Shown: positions 26,583-39,094 of the stretch, piece after piece
Numbering within the stretch: the first letter of the stretch is position 1
Layout: each line of letters opens with the position of its first letter
Source: Bigelowiella natans CCMP2755
Lineage: Eukaryota > Cercozoa > Chlorarachniophyceae
Direction of reading: 5' to 3'
DNA: 64,000 nt
NCBI GenBank assembly: GCA_000320545.1
Contig: ADNK01002828.1
Location: 30,323-94,322, forward strand
Notes under the pieces: generated by a model
What the model was told of the DNA's origin: nothing
Database searches by the model: none
Seen by the model: the letters and a program-made list of their open reading frames with translations, nothing else
Made by a program: the position numbers and the translations under genes

Positions 26583-27993
26583 TACATTTTTGTGGTGTTT
26601 TCACGTATGTGTTACGAGCATATTGTAAATTATATATTGTCTCCTCTTCCGAAGTACATTTATATTATATATTATAATAGAATATTTATAATATGTATAT
26701 TGTTTATGGCGTGCCTGTGTTTTCAAACTAAGACTAACATGCAAAATCTACAATCAATCGCCCCACCCTGCGCCCTTCCCCAAACATAAAGAATGAATTA
26801 TGTAGAACCTGCTGTGGAGTGAGACGTTCAAACACCCCATCGCAAGCCAGTACCAAGAAGTCCTATGATCATGATGATGATGATGATCATGATCATGATC
26901 ATGATGATGATGATGATGATATAGTAGTAGTAGTAGTACCCCATGCTTGGCAAGAAATGATGAGACTTCTGGGGTTGCAACCACTGATTGCTCTGTGAGA
27001 CGCTTCTCCTTCTAAATTGTGGTGTTAAAGGTTGATAGATAATTATTAGTTTGATTATGCTAATAGGTACAAACAAACATAACACATCATGCTTGCTAGA
27101 ATGCTGCTGCCGCTGCTGTTATTATTATTGTTGTTGTTGCACGTTTTTCTTATGTCTTAGATCTCCAAAGGCCCGTGAGACAGCAAGATCACCTATTATT
27201 ATCATCATCATATTATCATTATTATGACTTTCATTTGTATGTTGATTCTAGGTGAGAAAGATGGTCTGTTGGTATCATGATGATGATTCTAGGTGAGAGA
27301 GATGGTCTGTTAATATCATGATGATGATGATGATGATAATGATAACGACATAATTTACCATTTACTCTATCCTTGAATACGTAGCCACCAGCCTGAATAC
27401 AAAACAATATACAAAGAAGAAGATCATAGTCCTCCTCCTCCTCCTCCTTTAATATTTCTCTCTATCATTATTTCCTTGCTGAACCCCTTCTCTTATCAGA
27501 ATCATAGGAAAAATACTAACTAACACGGCTAGGAGTGGTCGTCGTAAGAATATTGATATATTTATTACTCTACTACATACCTTGACGATTCTTAGCTGCT
27601 CTATATCACGGGTAGGTTTATGATCGATAGTTAACTCTTGGCATTCTCCGCTATTGTGAAATGTGAATATGGTGATAAATTGTGGTTTTTCTCAATCATC
27701 ATATTATTACCAACATTGACCCAATGTTATAATGAGTAGCGATTCTAGTTGTAGCAAGCACTAGCACCAACCTTGATCTTACTAAAAGAGCCTTCGAGTC
27801 TCCTACATTAGCTATTGTAATCCGAAACGAGGGGCTGTTACTGTCGTCATCGTCGTCATCGTGTTCTTCTTCTTCTTCTCTCTGCATACATATATTTGAT
27901 CATTCAAAAATCAATTAGAATATGTCGTAGGTTAAACTCTTAAAAATGCTATTACGCAGTGATCATCAGTTCTGCTCTTTTTATATAATTGTA

Positions 27994-28039
<46 letters not shown>

Positions 28040-29284
28040 TAATATAAATATATTATCCATCCCCTCTCACCAACCCCTCCAACTACCCATAATATAATTA
28101 TTACCTCAGGATTCTTGTTATTGTTGTTGTTGTTCTTCTTCTTCTTCTTGACATGTGTTGTAGTAGTAGTAGTTCCGGATACGTTTGCTGCGTTGGGAGA
28201 TTTTGGCGACCAAGACTGGGAACCCCTTTTATGCTGCTGCTGCTGCTGCATGCTTCCATCCTTACCACTCGAATAATAATCACTACTAGTATTCCCTACA
28301 CCTGCACTCGCTGTGGAGTGATGCTGCCCCCCCGTAAAACCAACCTAAATTCGATGACGATGACGACAATATCAACGGGAAGAAAGAGCAGTCATACGCT
28401 TGGTGCACCAACTGCTATTCAAAAGACTACTGATTATGGAGAATACTGCTACTGCTACTACTACTGACAATGGTTTTTATTTTCTGAGTACCTGAGAGTG
28501 ATCTATGATAGCCACTACTGCTGTCGATCCAGACTCACTGTTGGTGGTAACAATAATGTATGTGTGTTGTATTGGTATCACCAATTAAGAAGAACGTGAA
28601 CATCATTTCTTATTTTTTGTAACAAGGTAATTGTTGCAGGACCTACTACTACTACTGCTGATACTACCACTACCTCTGAAACGATGATTTTGGATCTACA
28701 AATCGTGCATCAAGCCGTTCCAATGCCTTGGTTAGGGCTTTGGGGTCGTGCGGATCCTGTAATGTCGTCGTGAAGTTGTGAGTGAGGTTGATTGGCGGCC
28801 ATCAAGGGGGAGGAGGACGAGAAAGTACTTGACGACAGAATAACGAAGAATGAAGTGTCACTGAAACCTTCAATTCTGCAATTGCTGTTCCCATTTGTTT
28901 ACGCAGGAATGCAGAGCAGTGAGATCCATTATGGCCATCATAGACTCCAAATAAAGATGTCTGAGTATATGGTAGTATTTAATGTTGTTCGACGACTGCT
29001 ACATATTATTATCTCTCAAATCACATATCATCATTGCACTTAAGGTAGAACTTGGTGGAGTAGTAGTAGCTTTAATAATCGATATTAATATGTAGTGTCG
29101 TACCCCTGGAAGATCCGGGCAGAGGTCAAGTCTTATATGAATCTGACATCAGCATTATCATCTCTCCAATTAGAATGTAATGATATGTGCCAAATTGGTG
29201 TGCATAAGGCACCTCGTCCTCCATGCTTAAGCGCCATCCTTGCATCTCGGCACTTCCTACGCATAGAGAGCCTACACGAAGCAT
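24027..29284 (-). CDS. PP2C-family (PPM) serine/threonine phosphatase
   Basis: Metal-dependent protein phosphatase. About 20 exons on minus, including 29284-29213, 29142-29104, 28960-28868, 28756-28674, 28537-28492, 28344-28105, 27881-27772, 27650-27581, 27392-27359, 27192-27143, 27011-26940, 26862-26809, 26307-26237 and 25985-25795; phases match throughout. PP2C motifs in order: MQGWRLSMEDE, LFGVYDGHNG (metal-binding DGH), GSTAVVAII, ITIANVGDSKALL, ELTIDHKPT, RVNGDLAVSRAFGD, FLVLACDGVFE (metal Asp) and LYRGSKDNMSCLIVSF (metal Asp). The fold is complete. Exon 6 (80 codons) is a low-complexity insert between GSTA and the VGDS strand, rich in Gln, Ser, Thr, Lys and Asn. After the phosphatase core a C-terminal extension continues through 25443 or 25372-25358, 25153-25079, 24884-24834, 24602-24552, 24197-24149 and 24067-24027, containing GLRHIGMRYMAGRYRDWKEH. 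I do not recognise that extension. Total about 525 aa. Confidence 0.88.
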
Positions 29285-29380
29285 TTCATCCAAAATAGTG
29301 TATCAGATTAATGGAGAAGCTTGATGGGAATGAGTAGCATTTCATCCAAAATAGTGTATCAGATTAATGGAGAAGCTTGA
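29281..29380. repeat. Tandem duplication over a start codon region
   Basis: A 44 bp unit beginning GCATTTCATCC occurs at 29281 and again at 29337 (period 56) with near-perfect identity. The first copy overlaps the PP2C start codon at 29284, so the second copy sits in the presumed 5' UTR or promoter. Confidence 0.75.
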
Positions 29381-30285
29381 TTAGAAGTAGTAGTTGTTCA
29401 ATGCTCAAATCGTAAGTCGGCACAAATTACTCGACGACGATTACAAAAGACGAGGACACTGTCACCCTATCTAAGCTCAACCGTTGTAAGTTGCAGTTCG
29501 CGCCAAGCTTTTGCTCATCAGAGGATATGGTAAACCCGCCCCCATTATTTTTCACTTCAGGTAGGCAATTAAAGGGGCGGGAGGAATCGTATCAGAAGGC
29601 CGGTAGCTGGAGTGATCCTTAAGAAATGCGATTGGCACTCTATTTAAGTACTACGACAAACCATTTATTGGATCAAATCTAGAAAATAAGAACAAATGCC
29701 TAAATTTAGTTAAAATAGCCACCCGAAGTCAAAATTTATACCAAATGTCCTTCTTTTTAGATGTTGTCATTATATAAGGCTAGTATACAATGGCATTTTT
29801 ATTCGACGTCAATGATATTAGAAGACATTACGTTTGAATTGGCAGTGTTCCGTTATATAACCCATTTTGCATTTATTATTCATTCGATTGGGGGGGGAGC
29901 TACTACTCGTACAAGCTTCTCACTCTGAAAGCAGAATTCCTCTGCTTCTAGCACCGAAAAAGTCATCCCTTGCTAAATTTTATCCACGGGAAGAATTTCG
30001 TGATTTGGTTGAGCAGATAGATAGAGAACTGACTTCTTAAATTGTCTTCGTTATCAGACTGCCGATCGACGTGCGAATTTAGTTCCTTCACACTGATTTT
30101 AGGCATAAATAGATTCAATACAAGATCTTTCCGTAAACAAAAAAGGAAACAAACGAAATCTCTTTGGCACACTGAGCAAGTAAAATTCCTAACTTTCTCA
30201 ACAGGAGTTCACCTTTTCAGCTAATTTGTTGCATTTCAGGTTGCCCTAATCATTCGTTATCATTTAAATTTCCAGTGGAAAAAAA
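29285..30285. promoter_or_regulatory. Divergent intergenic region
   Basis: One kilobase between the PP2C gene (minus) and the gene starting at 30286 (plus). It contains the tandem duplication noted above, a GGGGCGGGAGG box near 29574 and AT-rich DNA. A 69-codon open frame at 30172-29963 (minus) has no neighbouring exon and is not called. Promoter content is inferred. Confidence 0.35.
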
Positions 30286-31105
30286 ATGGAAAATTTTGAC
30301 ACTGTAAGAAGATTATTGTCTTGATGATGTACTTGTATCTGTTGTAGATATAGCTAATACAATTACTATTATTTTGTTTTCCCCCTACAGAATATTTCCA
30401 AGGCCCTGCTGAGTGAACTTGAGGAGATTAAATCAAAAATCCTTAGAGCGGCCAAAAGGGTGATTTCCTTTCATTCGCTGCCGATTTATGTTGTGATCAT
30501 TCGTGTGCTATGATGGCACAGGATTCGGCGTTGGGACAGCAAATCTCAACAGAAGATTGGCGAAGAATGAAGCAGGTGTGTGCAATTCGTCTTACAGAGA
30601 CCGTCTTTTTGAGAATCCATTTGATCATCGACTTGAATTTAGATTAACGAAAAATTGGAGCATCTTGGATCGAGAGGGGGCTCGAGAGGCACATTAGCCA
30701 GGGACCGAAAACAGGTCATAAAGTCATTGAATATTTTCAACAATTTTAGTTTTCAAACTTTGTGAAATTCGTCAGAAATCCCCATTATCAAGTGCTGGAG
30801 AATATTTGATGACTGGCGATATGGCACGAAAAACGACACCAAAACCTGTCTCCAGCGGAGAGCGCACCCGTGAGCAAGAGATACTTAAACATCAGAGCGT
30901 TGGGGAGGTCCTCCTTGAAGAGATAGTGTTTCAAGTTTGAGGGTTTTCTTACAATGATCAGGAACGATCTTTGACTATGTTGTATCGTTGGTGTGTATAA
31001 ATCGTAGCTCGAAAAACTTGCAAGAAGAGCACGGCCAGTGCCGACAATTGATTACCGTCCAGATGGGGAGTATCGAGCTGGAAGCACTCTAGATGTATGT
31101 GTGGA

Positions 31106-31142
<37 letters not shown>

Positions 31143-31184
31143 GTTGAGTAAATATGTTGAGTAATGTTGGGTAATTATATAAAT

Positions 31185-31238
<54 letters not shown>

Positions 31239-32310
31239 GCGAGAAACAACTTTATGCTTAATTATCAACTTTGTTTACCATGGGTCAGGGCGTCCATCCT
31301 ATCATGCAATATACTATGATCCAGGACACCCCTAATGGTCTGACATATATAACAACAACTTATGTTTTCTTTGTATACCCGCAACCGAGGAGGGGGGGGA
31401 GAGCGGAAAACGCCATTGATTATGATTGTTACTTACAGTGGAAAAGAAGCTGTCCAGCATTGCAAGCTTCGTGCATAATGTCTCTGCCCCAACTCACCCA
31501 CATCTCGTGAAAGGTGGTGTACCATAATTTGGTTTTATGATTATCACCGCCATCGTATGTTACCATCATTGAAGTCTACATCTATATTTCTCTCATGTAT
31601 GCATGATTAATTATCAAGGCCGGGGAAGGATGAGATTAATGAGACCAAATCGAAATCCCATATTGGATGAACCACCAAAAAGACCTATAGGAAAGATGGT
31701 ACTTCTTTCTACCATAAAGCAAACTGATATCCATAAAAATAATGCTACTTTCATTTGCAACTAAGTTCTAATATTATCCAGGTACGTGATATTCGACGTC
31801 GAAACCCAATACTAGATGGCGAGGAGCTCAATACTAAATTCACGAAAAAGATGATGGAGGTTAGTAAAGTTGAAGCACTGCAAGTTCATTTCTAATTATT
31901 TTTCTGTATTTAGCCCAAAATTGTCCCACTTGAAGATAGAGAATTTAAACACGTGTTCACGAGGAAAATGGTAATTTGTCAAAATCAGTCCGTCAGCACA
32001 TTATCATCTGCTCCCTATAACCAATCTCCAAGAGAGGTTCTTCCATGGATAACTTTGTTATATGATTGTTGTACATCCTAGGTTCCAAATCCATTCGCTC
32101 CGAAGAGAAATCCTATTATGGATTTTCAGCAAGGGCCTCCACCGGTAGTAGCTAGCAATTGCGACGTGGTAGAGTACGGTGGGAGATGTGATAAAAATTG
32201 ATTATTATACGTTGTTTTCTCAACAGGAGCAGAGAAGGGAAAGAAAGAAAATAGATATGTGGTTTGATAAGAAGAAACCAAAGAACCTACCCATAGGGAT
32301 GCTCGGATAG
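30286..32310 (+). CDS. Unknown protein with repeated NPI(L/M)D and TxKM motifs, 13 exons
   Basis: I do not recognise this gene, but it is clearly coding. Thirteen exons fit: 30286-30303, 30391-30459, 30522-30575, 30643-30714, 30776-30934, 31008-31094, 31289-31337, 31439-31513, 31619-31698, 31782-31859, 31914-31970, 32082-32144 and 32227-32310, about 314 aa, with consistent phases. The N-terminus has an amphipathic helix (NISKALLSELEEIKSKIL). The C-terminal third repeats a short pattern: RNPILDEPPKR..GKM, RRNPILDGEE..FTKKM, PKIVPLEDRE..FTRKM and KRNPIMDFQQ, one unit per exon. The protein is basic and probably largely disordered. Exon 7 is the least certain because it rests on phase only. One-repeat-per-exon structure suggests growth by exon duplication. 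A scaffold or microtubule-associated role is possible but unsupported. Confidence 0.65.
31105..31235. repeat. (AT)n tracts in an intron
   Basis: Two (AT)n runs, about 31111-31138 and 31192-31234, lie in the intron before exon 7 of the neighbouring gene. Confidence 0.85.
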
Positions 32311-34962
32311 ATTGTAATTTATCATGCCGCATTAGACGATGCGGTAACAAACGTCCGCAACATCTCGAAAGCAATCGAGGATGCTAATAAAAGGACGTAA
32401 AGTGTACACCATCAAAATATGCAAAATGCATTGCTATGTATCATACATACACAAAACAAGTTTCTTTCGAATTATTACGTTATCTCTGTTGTCCATGCAT
32501 GCTGCAGCCAATAGACAACAAGGCTTCTATATTTCTCATGCACTACTTTGTGTATCGCATCGAAAACCAGAACAAGGTCTCTGATGTATACACGCACGCA
32601 CACACATCGCACTCACACATACACACTCGTGTTGTGTTTGTGTGTGTGTGTGTGTGTTGCATCACACATGCGCATCTAGGCATAGCATGTCGCACGTCGA
32701 TCGGTGTCTTTCGATGGTGCGTGCAACATGCGCCCAGCACGTATGTGTTTTGTTTTCGATTCGTTGCTCCTGCTACCCGCCCTCCATCTAGCCGCAACAC
32801 CCTTACTTCGCCTTCATTCGTTGTGACACGCCCTCATACAAGCTGTGTTTTCTTTTCAGCATTGGCAGCGACATCACGCACATGCGTCTACACACGCAGC
32901 GACACACAATGGACGTGCTTGGTGATGTGACACACATTGCACACAACGTGTGCCGATGAAATGAAGAGTGCATTCACCTGGACACGCGACGTGCATTCAT
33001 CTGCACACCTTTGCAGCGCGTGCGTGCTCGCTCTAGCGCCATCCATCGTTTTTCTACGAGCGTAGTGCATCATGGCATGTGTCATTTTATTTGTTCACAC
33101 GTGCATGCATGCGCTGTCGTCACGCGGTGCTAGCGCTAGAGCGGTGACCATGTCTGGCGGAGGTGGGCATGCGCTGATCACTGCTAGATCAGATCACCAG
33201 CTAGATCAAGACGTGCAGACATGTTCCAGAAAATGTGAATGCGCCATGCCGCCAATCAAGCAATGCACGTGTGTCTGCTGCATGCGTGCCAGCGTGGATC
33301 ACAGCAGGAGCGAGGGTTCATTCCTTGATTCCATCTGCTCGCACAATTGACGATGGTTGTAGTGCCATGATGATGTGTCTATTATCATGGCACACTTGAT
33401 CATGATCGAGTCTGCTCGCTGCGAGGCCACGCTCTGGCGCCGTGCTTGTCACAGCGCTGAAGCGCTAGACTAGCAGAGCGTGTCGCCGCAACTGGGCAAA
33501 TGTAATTCGTCACACAATGGACACAGCACATGCTGTGTTGCACACATCACAGGTGCGTGTGTCTGTGGTCACAGCTGTGCATGACAATGGACGTGCACAG
33601 TGCGAGATGATGCGCATTTGTTTGTCGTCGTGACATCGCAACAACTGATTCCTTGTTGGTCTTCTAGCTGGGAGTCCACAACCATTCTTGTTTCACGAAG
33701 AAGACGGTGATGTGTGCGATTGTGGTTCGAGAAAATCAAAACCTGAATGGTGGCGTAGACCGAACTCCGAGGTCATCTCACACCAAAACAGCTGATGTCA
33801 CGAATGCCGACGCAAATTGGCCAGAGTTTTGCCTGCTGAGAAATGACAAATCATTGGAACTCACTTGCAATGCTCACGATTGGTCATCGAGACATTCTCA
33901 GCGCATTTCAAGAGATGAAGTCAAATTGACGCTTGATTCGTGATTTTCTGCAGGGTGAATGACAATGACACCAACCATTGCAACCCATTGCTCTCTGAGG
34001 CCTTTTCCACCCGAAGTTTTTGATTGCATCATCACTTCATCCCCTCTCGTCGCTTTGACGTGGGGCTACCCGTGCATCATCCGCAGAATCCACCACGCGT
34101 GATGAGCATTGGCAGTCATGGCAGCAGCTTTCGTCGTTTGCACATTGCGAAGTTGCGAAGCTGCACGTCGTGCACGATGTGCAGGATTTCCAACGCCGAT
34201 CGAGTCGCACGCACAATCAGAAACCGAGGAACAGTCACCTGTCGCCCCACATGCTTTGAAGTCGCAGGGACAGTCCCCGTTTACGCAGGTGCTTGGGGAA
34301 CAACAAAAGCACCACACAACACGTGCGCACGTCCATTGCAAGGAGGAGGGTTCTGGACACTCACACAAGAATGTTGATCATCACCTCAATGAACAATGAA
34401 CAATGAACAATGATGATGAACTACATTTCCAAAACGTCACAAGACATTTGCATTGTGCGAAACGCAGTGCCTCGAACTAGCTTCAGTGAGGACTGTGACC
34501 AGTGAACTCGCAGGTTCGCATCATTGGTTCTGCTCTGGAGCTTCAAACAACAATGAAGAATGAAATCCCTTTGAAATGAAGCCATTTTTGTTATGCGTCT
34601 ACTCAGATATCCTTTAATCAGATAGAAATCCGCTTCTGTGTGCTTGCAGGGTCAGAATTTTTGTTACGAAACACCTTGGCACATGGATTGCAAAGCCCGA
34701 GATGTTCCAGATATTTTTGGATAGTCTCCACTGTCGAATCCCGGCATTCGGACATAACAGGGTAAAACACGTAGATTAGATCTATTAGATCTACACAAAA
34801 AAAGAAATAGATCTAGATCTAGATCTAACCACGAATAAAGCTAAAAATCTTTCATCGCAGGAGTGCAACCAAAGAAATTTGTGGAACATCTTGAATCTTG
34901 AATCTTTTCAACCTTGAATGATCTAACAATAGATCTAAATTCATGGACGACATTGTTCTGCG
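32311..34962. other. Large intergenic island
   Basis: About 2.6 kb with no supported exon. It is rich in GTGTGTC, GCATGC, TGCACGTG and CTAGATC words. It contains the inverted partner (34431-34492) of the repeat at 12722. Near its right edge is an AGATCT-rich patch (about 34778-34826: TAGATCTAGATCTAGATCT) that is echoed beside the second long repeat at 40653-40672. Several 80-160 codon open frames here show no protein-like features. Confidence 0.5.
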
Positions 34963-35880
34963 ATCTCATCACTCAGTTTTGTTGCAGCTTTCTTCGGAGC
35001 CGCATTTGCAAAATATGTGGTAAAAAAAGGCTTGCATTTTGTTCAGAATGAGTATCGGCTCCCTTCGTTTGAGAAAGAAATCCACTTCTGTTTGTTGTTG
35101 CACAGTTACGCCAGTGTCCACAGGCAGTTCGTTAACATGTCCTGCACCAACTCCACGCTCAACAAACTCAATGCACTGATAAAATGCAACAAGAAAGAAG
35201 CAAAGGTAGTAGACGGTTGAGTGCAGAATATTCCTATACCTTAAGTTTTGCGCTTCAATGTTTTGTTAGACCCTCATCGTGGTGCATGGTCCATACATGA
35301 ACTGAGGGCGTTGGAACCACAACATCTTACGAGTTCATGAGTTGATCATGAATCTTACCGATGCTGGATTTCATGTCCAGCTTAAGCATGATATGAAGGA
35401 AACTACTTGGGAAGACCACGGAGATGTTTCTGTTGAAGACATCAAGGGCAGAACTCTCGCCTATGGAAAGCAAGTCGTCCACAACAAAAACTTTTCGAAG
35501 TCTAAGAAGGCATTTGATGATTTAGCTAAGACTGCAATTTCCAAAGTTGAATAACTAAAAGTTGAAAAAGTAATTTTTGAAGAGCATAATGACAGTGTTT
35601 GAAACATCACTTCCGCTCCAGCTAACCGTTGAAGGATGCATCCAAAAGCTTTCAGAGTGCAAATGCATCCAGAGGAACTTGAATCAACAACATGGAACAT
35701 TGGTGATACTTTTCCTTTGAGAACAAGGAGAATCATTCCTTTAAGAACAAGGAGGACTATCAACCACGTGTGTTGTAGCTAAGCAGTGGCGGGCATCATG
35801 CACCGCATTTACTAGTTCAACTGGGAATGGACGTGAAACATGTCAACAATTTGTCAATTTGGATTGTCTTTCTCATGTGC
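34963..35880 (+). repeat. Long direct repeat, copy A, with unrecognised interrupted gene
   Basis: 918 bp nearly identical to copy B at 40833-41749, same orientation, offset about 5.87 kb. I see only a few differences: one C/T change near 34998, one 1 bp indel near 35208 and one C/T near 35843. It holds an open segment with VVKKGLHFVQNEYRLPSFEK ending at a GTAGTAGAC donor near 35206, a TTTGTTAG acceptor near 35270, then TLIVVHGPYMN, an in-frame TGA, and a further 80 or so codons in the same frame to 35554 (NLTDAGFHVQLKHDMK, then KGRTLAYGKQVVHNK). No domain is recognised. Upstream of 34963 the copies differ. It could be a captured gene fragment, a non-autonomous element or a pseudogene. Confidence 0.7.
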
Positions 35881-36529
35881 ATTTGGTGCACACGCAGGCA
35901 ACCTGTCATTGTTATCATGCAGCTTGTTTCATTGATTTTTTGGGTTTTGTTCTGATGCAAAATGATGGACATGGCGATGTGATGTGCACAAAATATGCAA
36001 TGTGCGCACGCTAGCATGTCCATGATCCCAATGAAATGTGTGCAATGTACACTCGCCTACGCACACATCTAGACATGTAAAAACTTTGGCACCGCATAAG
36101 CGTTCTGCCACGCGCAATGATGAATCTAATTCTACCAAACTCACAGATAAAATGAAAAGACTGTGTGTGTTTCATGCAGCTTGCATGATCTGATCTAGCG
36201 ATGAAGATGTGGTCAGTCCATTTTTTACATCAGCCATACCAATTTTCGCGATGGAAGTACGTGTACTTAGGCAGTTATGCAACCCTTATAGAACAATCTA
36301 TGGCGTTTCATCATTATTAACAAATGTTGCAACAATGCAATATGGGCACATACGATGTAATGACTGGCAGTCGTTTGCAGCAATGCCATTGTACGGTCTA
36401 GCTGTAGCTAGCGTGACAATTAGATCAACAACATTTTCATGCACAGAAACATGAGCAAACATCAGTCATCATATGTCTAATGTGCTTTACGACTCGCAAA
36501 ATGTTACATTATAGCCCATCTACGTCTCA
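35881..36529. other. Intergenic island
   Basis: Island-type DNA (TGTGCGCACGC, CTAGCATG, ACATCTAGACATG) between copy A of the long repeat and the 3' end of the P5C reductase gene. No exon is seen. Confidence 0.45.
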
Positions 36530-36812
36530 TTACAGCTTTGACTTCGATTTTTCTTCTTCAGCAGCCTCGCTCAGTTCTTTCGAACGCTTTGCTGCCGCCT
36601 AGAAGATGGCGACGGTTTTAGTGGATATAATGAGAAGGGGACATCAAACCTTTACATTACATCAAGGGGAAAAAAACAATCTTGCAATCTTTACCTCGAC
36701 AGCATTCATCACGCATCCTCTGAACCCAACCCTTTACAATAGAAGTAATTCCAACATTGTAAGTGGAATTCGGGCTATGCCAAATGTCAGTATGATGAAA
36801 AAGTTAAAGATA

Positions 36813-36850
<38 letters not shown>

Positions 36851-37712
36851 GAAATGGAGTGGAACGCAGTTGTCATTAATATTTGATTTCAAGTTTATAA
36901 AAACTACTCTTGATTAACTTCGTGCAATATTGAGTTTCGCTATCACCTTTCCAAAGCATGTATTCCAGCAATTGTTGTGCCCCCTGGAGATGCTACCTAT
37001 CCGTAATAATTAGTCGTAACACATCACTTATTACGAACACGTACGAGTGCAAAGTCCTGACGTCGTTTGTACTGAGTGTACTACCTTGTCTTTAAGCAAC
37101 CCAGGATGTTCTCCTATCAACGAATATTTAAAAGAAGAAGATTAGTATGACGATCAGGGATTATAATATTCGCTTTTTAGTATATCTCAGTAGTGTGAAT
37201 GCGCACGTATAGGTGAGTGAGTAAGTGTACATTGAATTTACCTGTCTCGAGCACCATTTTTGCAGCTCCAAAGACTGTTTGTGCCGCCTGACAATACACA
37301 ATTTGACATCGAAATGTTTTATGAGACAATAATTTATGGGTAAACAGCAGCTACTGTTCAGCTGCAGTCTCTGCACTGATTGGAAGAGCATCAGTTTCAG
37401 CAGCAGCAGTTTAAGATGATAGTATTCATTGGCGAAGAAGAAGAAGAAGAAGAAGAAGAAGAAGAAGAAGAAGAAGAAAAAGAAGCATGTATGCTTTGTT
37501 AACACACATACTATTTTGTTTTATCTTTTTATGTTTTCTTCACCACTCAAAATCCACCACCACAAACATCACCATACTATTATTATCAGTGGGAAAAAAG
37601 ACGCATAACTATACCAAATTTAAAGCAACAGATCTAGGAAGACCCATGCGTACACCGCCGTCTGCCATCGCCTTAAAGCAACAATACAAATATCAAAAAT
37701 ACACACGTACAT

Positions 37713-37774
<62 letters not shown>

Positions 37775-38957
37775 TATTAAAATATTTTTATCGTTGACAG
37801 AATACAATGCTTTCGAATTCAAATTAAAGTCTAAGTGAAGCCATCTACCAATCGTTGAAGCTTTTAACAACATATCAATGATACAATGGCAAATCGATTT
37901 CAGTCCTCCCACATCATTGAAAAGATGATTGTCGCATTCTACGACATCGTTATCATTAAATGTAGCTATTTGATTAATACCATAGCCTAATTACCACCGT
38001 TGTTGTCATCATTGTCATCATCATCATTATTATCATCATCATCATGAATCCTCAATTCAACTGTGAAATATAAATGAATTCATCCAGCACCCAAGCTTAA
38101 CACTACTGCTGTTTTAACATTACCTCAATCATAATGTACACGTATGCAGGACCACTGCCGCTCAGACCAGTCACTGCATCCTATTGTATTAGTTCCAGCA
38201 CCAGTACCAGCAGCATCATGTCTTCGTCATTGTTGTTGTGGTTGTCGTTGTTGTTTTAGTAATTGCTGGGTAATAATGGTGCACGTAATTTATGCAACTA
38301 AATTTTCATTAATAATCAAAACCCAGCACTATAATAATATACTATATTTAGCTATGTGAAAACTCGTGCAGGGATGTGAAGATGCAAAAGTCATAAATAA
38401 GTCTCGCAAAAAATCATGACCAATCAATTTTAGTGCAATCCATCACCCGCCAATACTTCTACCACTACCAAGAGATTTTCTTTAACATTAAAAGTTTTTC
38501 CACACGCACTAAGAATGTTTTCAACATCTTTGCCTATTCGTTATGAAGTGGAACAATACTTATGGACGTAGGAGTATTTATTGAAGAAATAATTATCATC
38601 ATTCACCTCACCATTATCATCATAAAATGGTTACAGTTAAATATGTTCACCATCTTCCACAGAAGCACATCTGCCCAAAGCGTATGCAGAAGCTGTTGCC
38701 CCTACTAGACTGGAACGAAGAGTAACCAAGGAGGAGGATTCATAAACAGAAAAATAAGGTGATGGAATTAGGATGTGAGTGACTACTTTTTTTACCCCTC
38801 TCCTTGCTTCAATCTTTCTCTCCCCCTCCCCCCCTTCGCCCTCAAGCCCGCCCCGTAACCCTATGTACCATGGAGTATTTGGCATCACTCGCACAATTCG
38901 AGTCCCGACTGGTAGATACCTCTGTATTTATAGATTAGATAACATATCAAGGCAAAT

Positions 38958-38994
<37 letters not shown>

Positions 38995-39047
38995 TATTGA
39001 TATATTGATATATCATCGAACAACAAATATACTCAAGTACATGTAAG

Positions 39048-39094
<47 letters not shown>

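Noticed and set aside
29963-30172. 69-codon minus-strand open frame
   Set aside because: Isolated in a divergent promoter region with no partner exon.
35461-35763. 100-codon antisense frame inside the long repeats
   Set aside because: It is antisense to the more protein-like plus frames and its composition follows from their codons.
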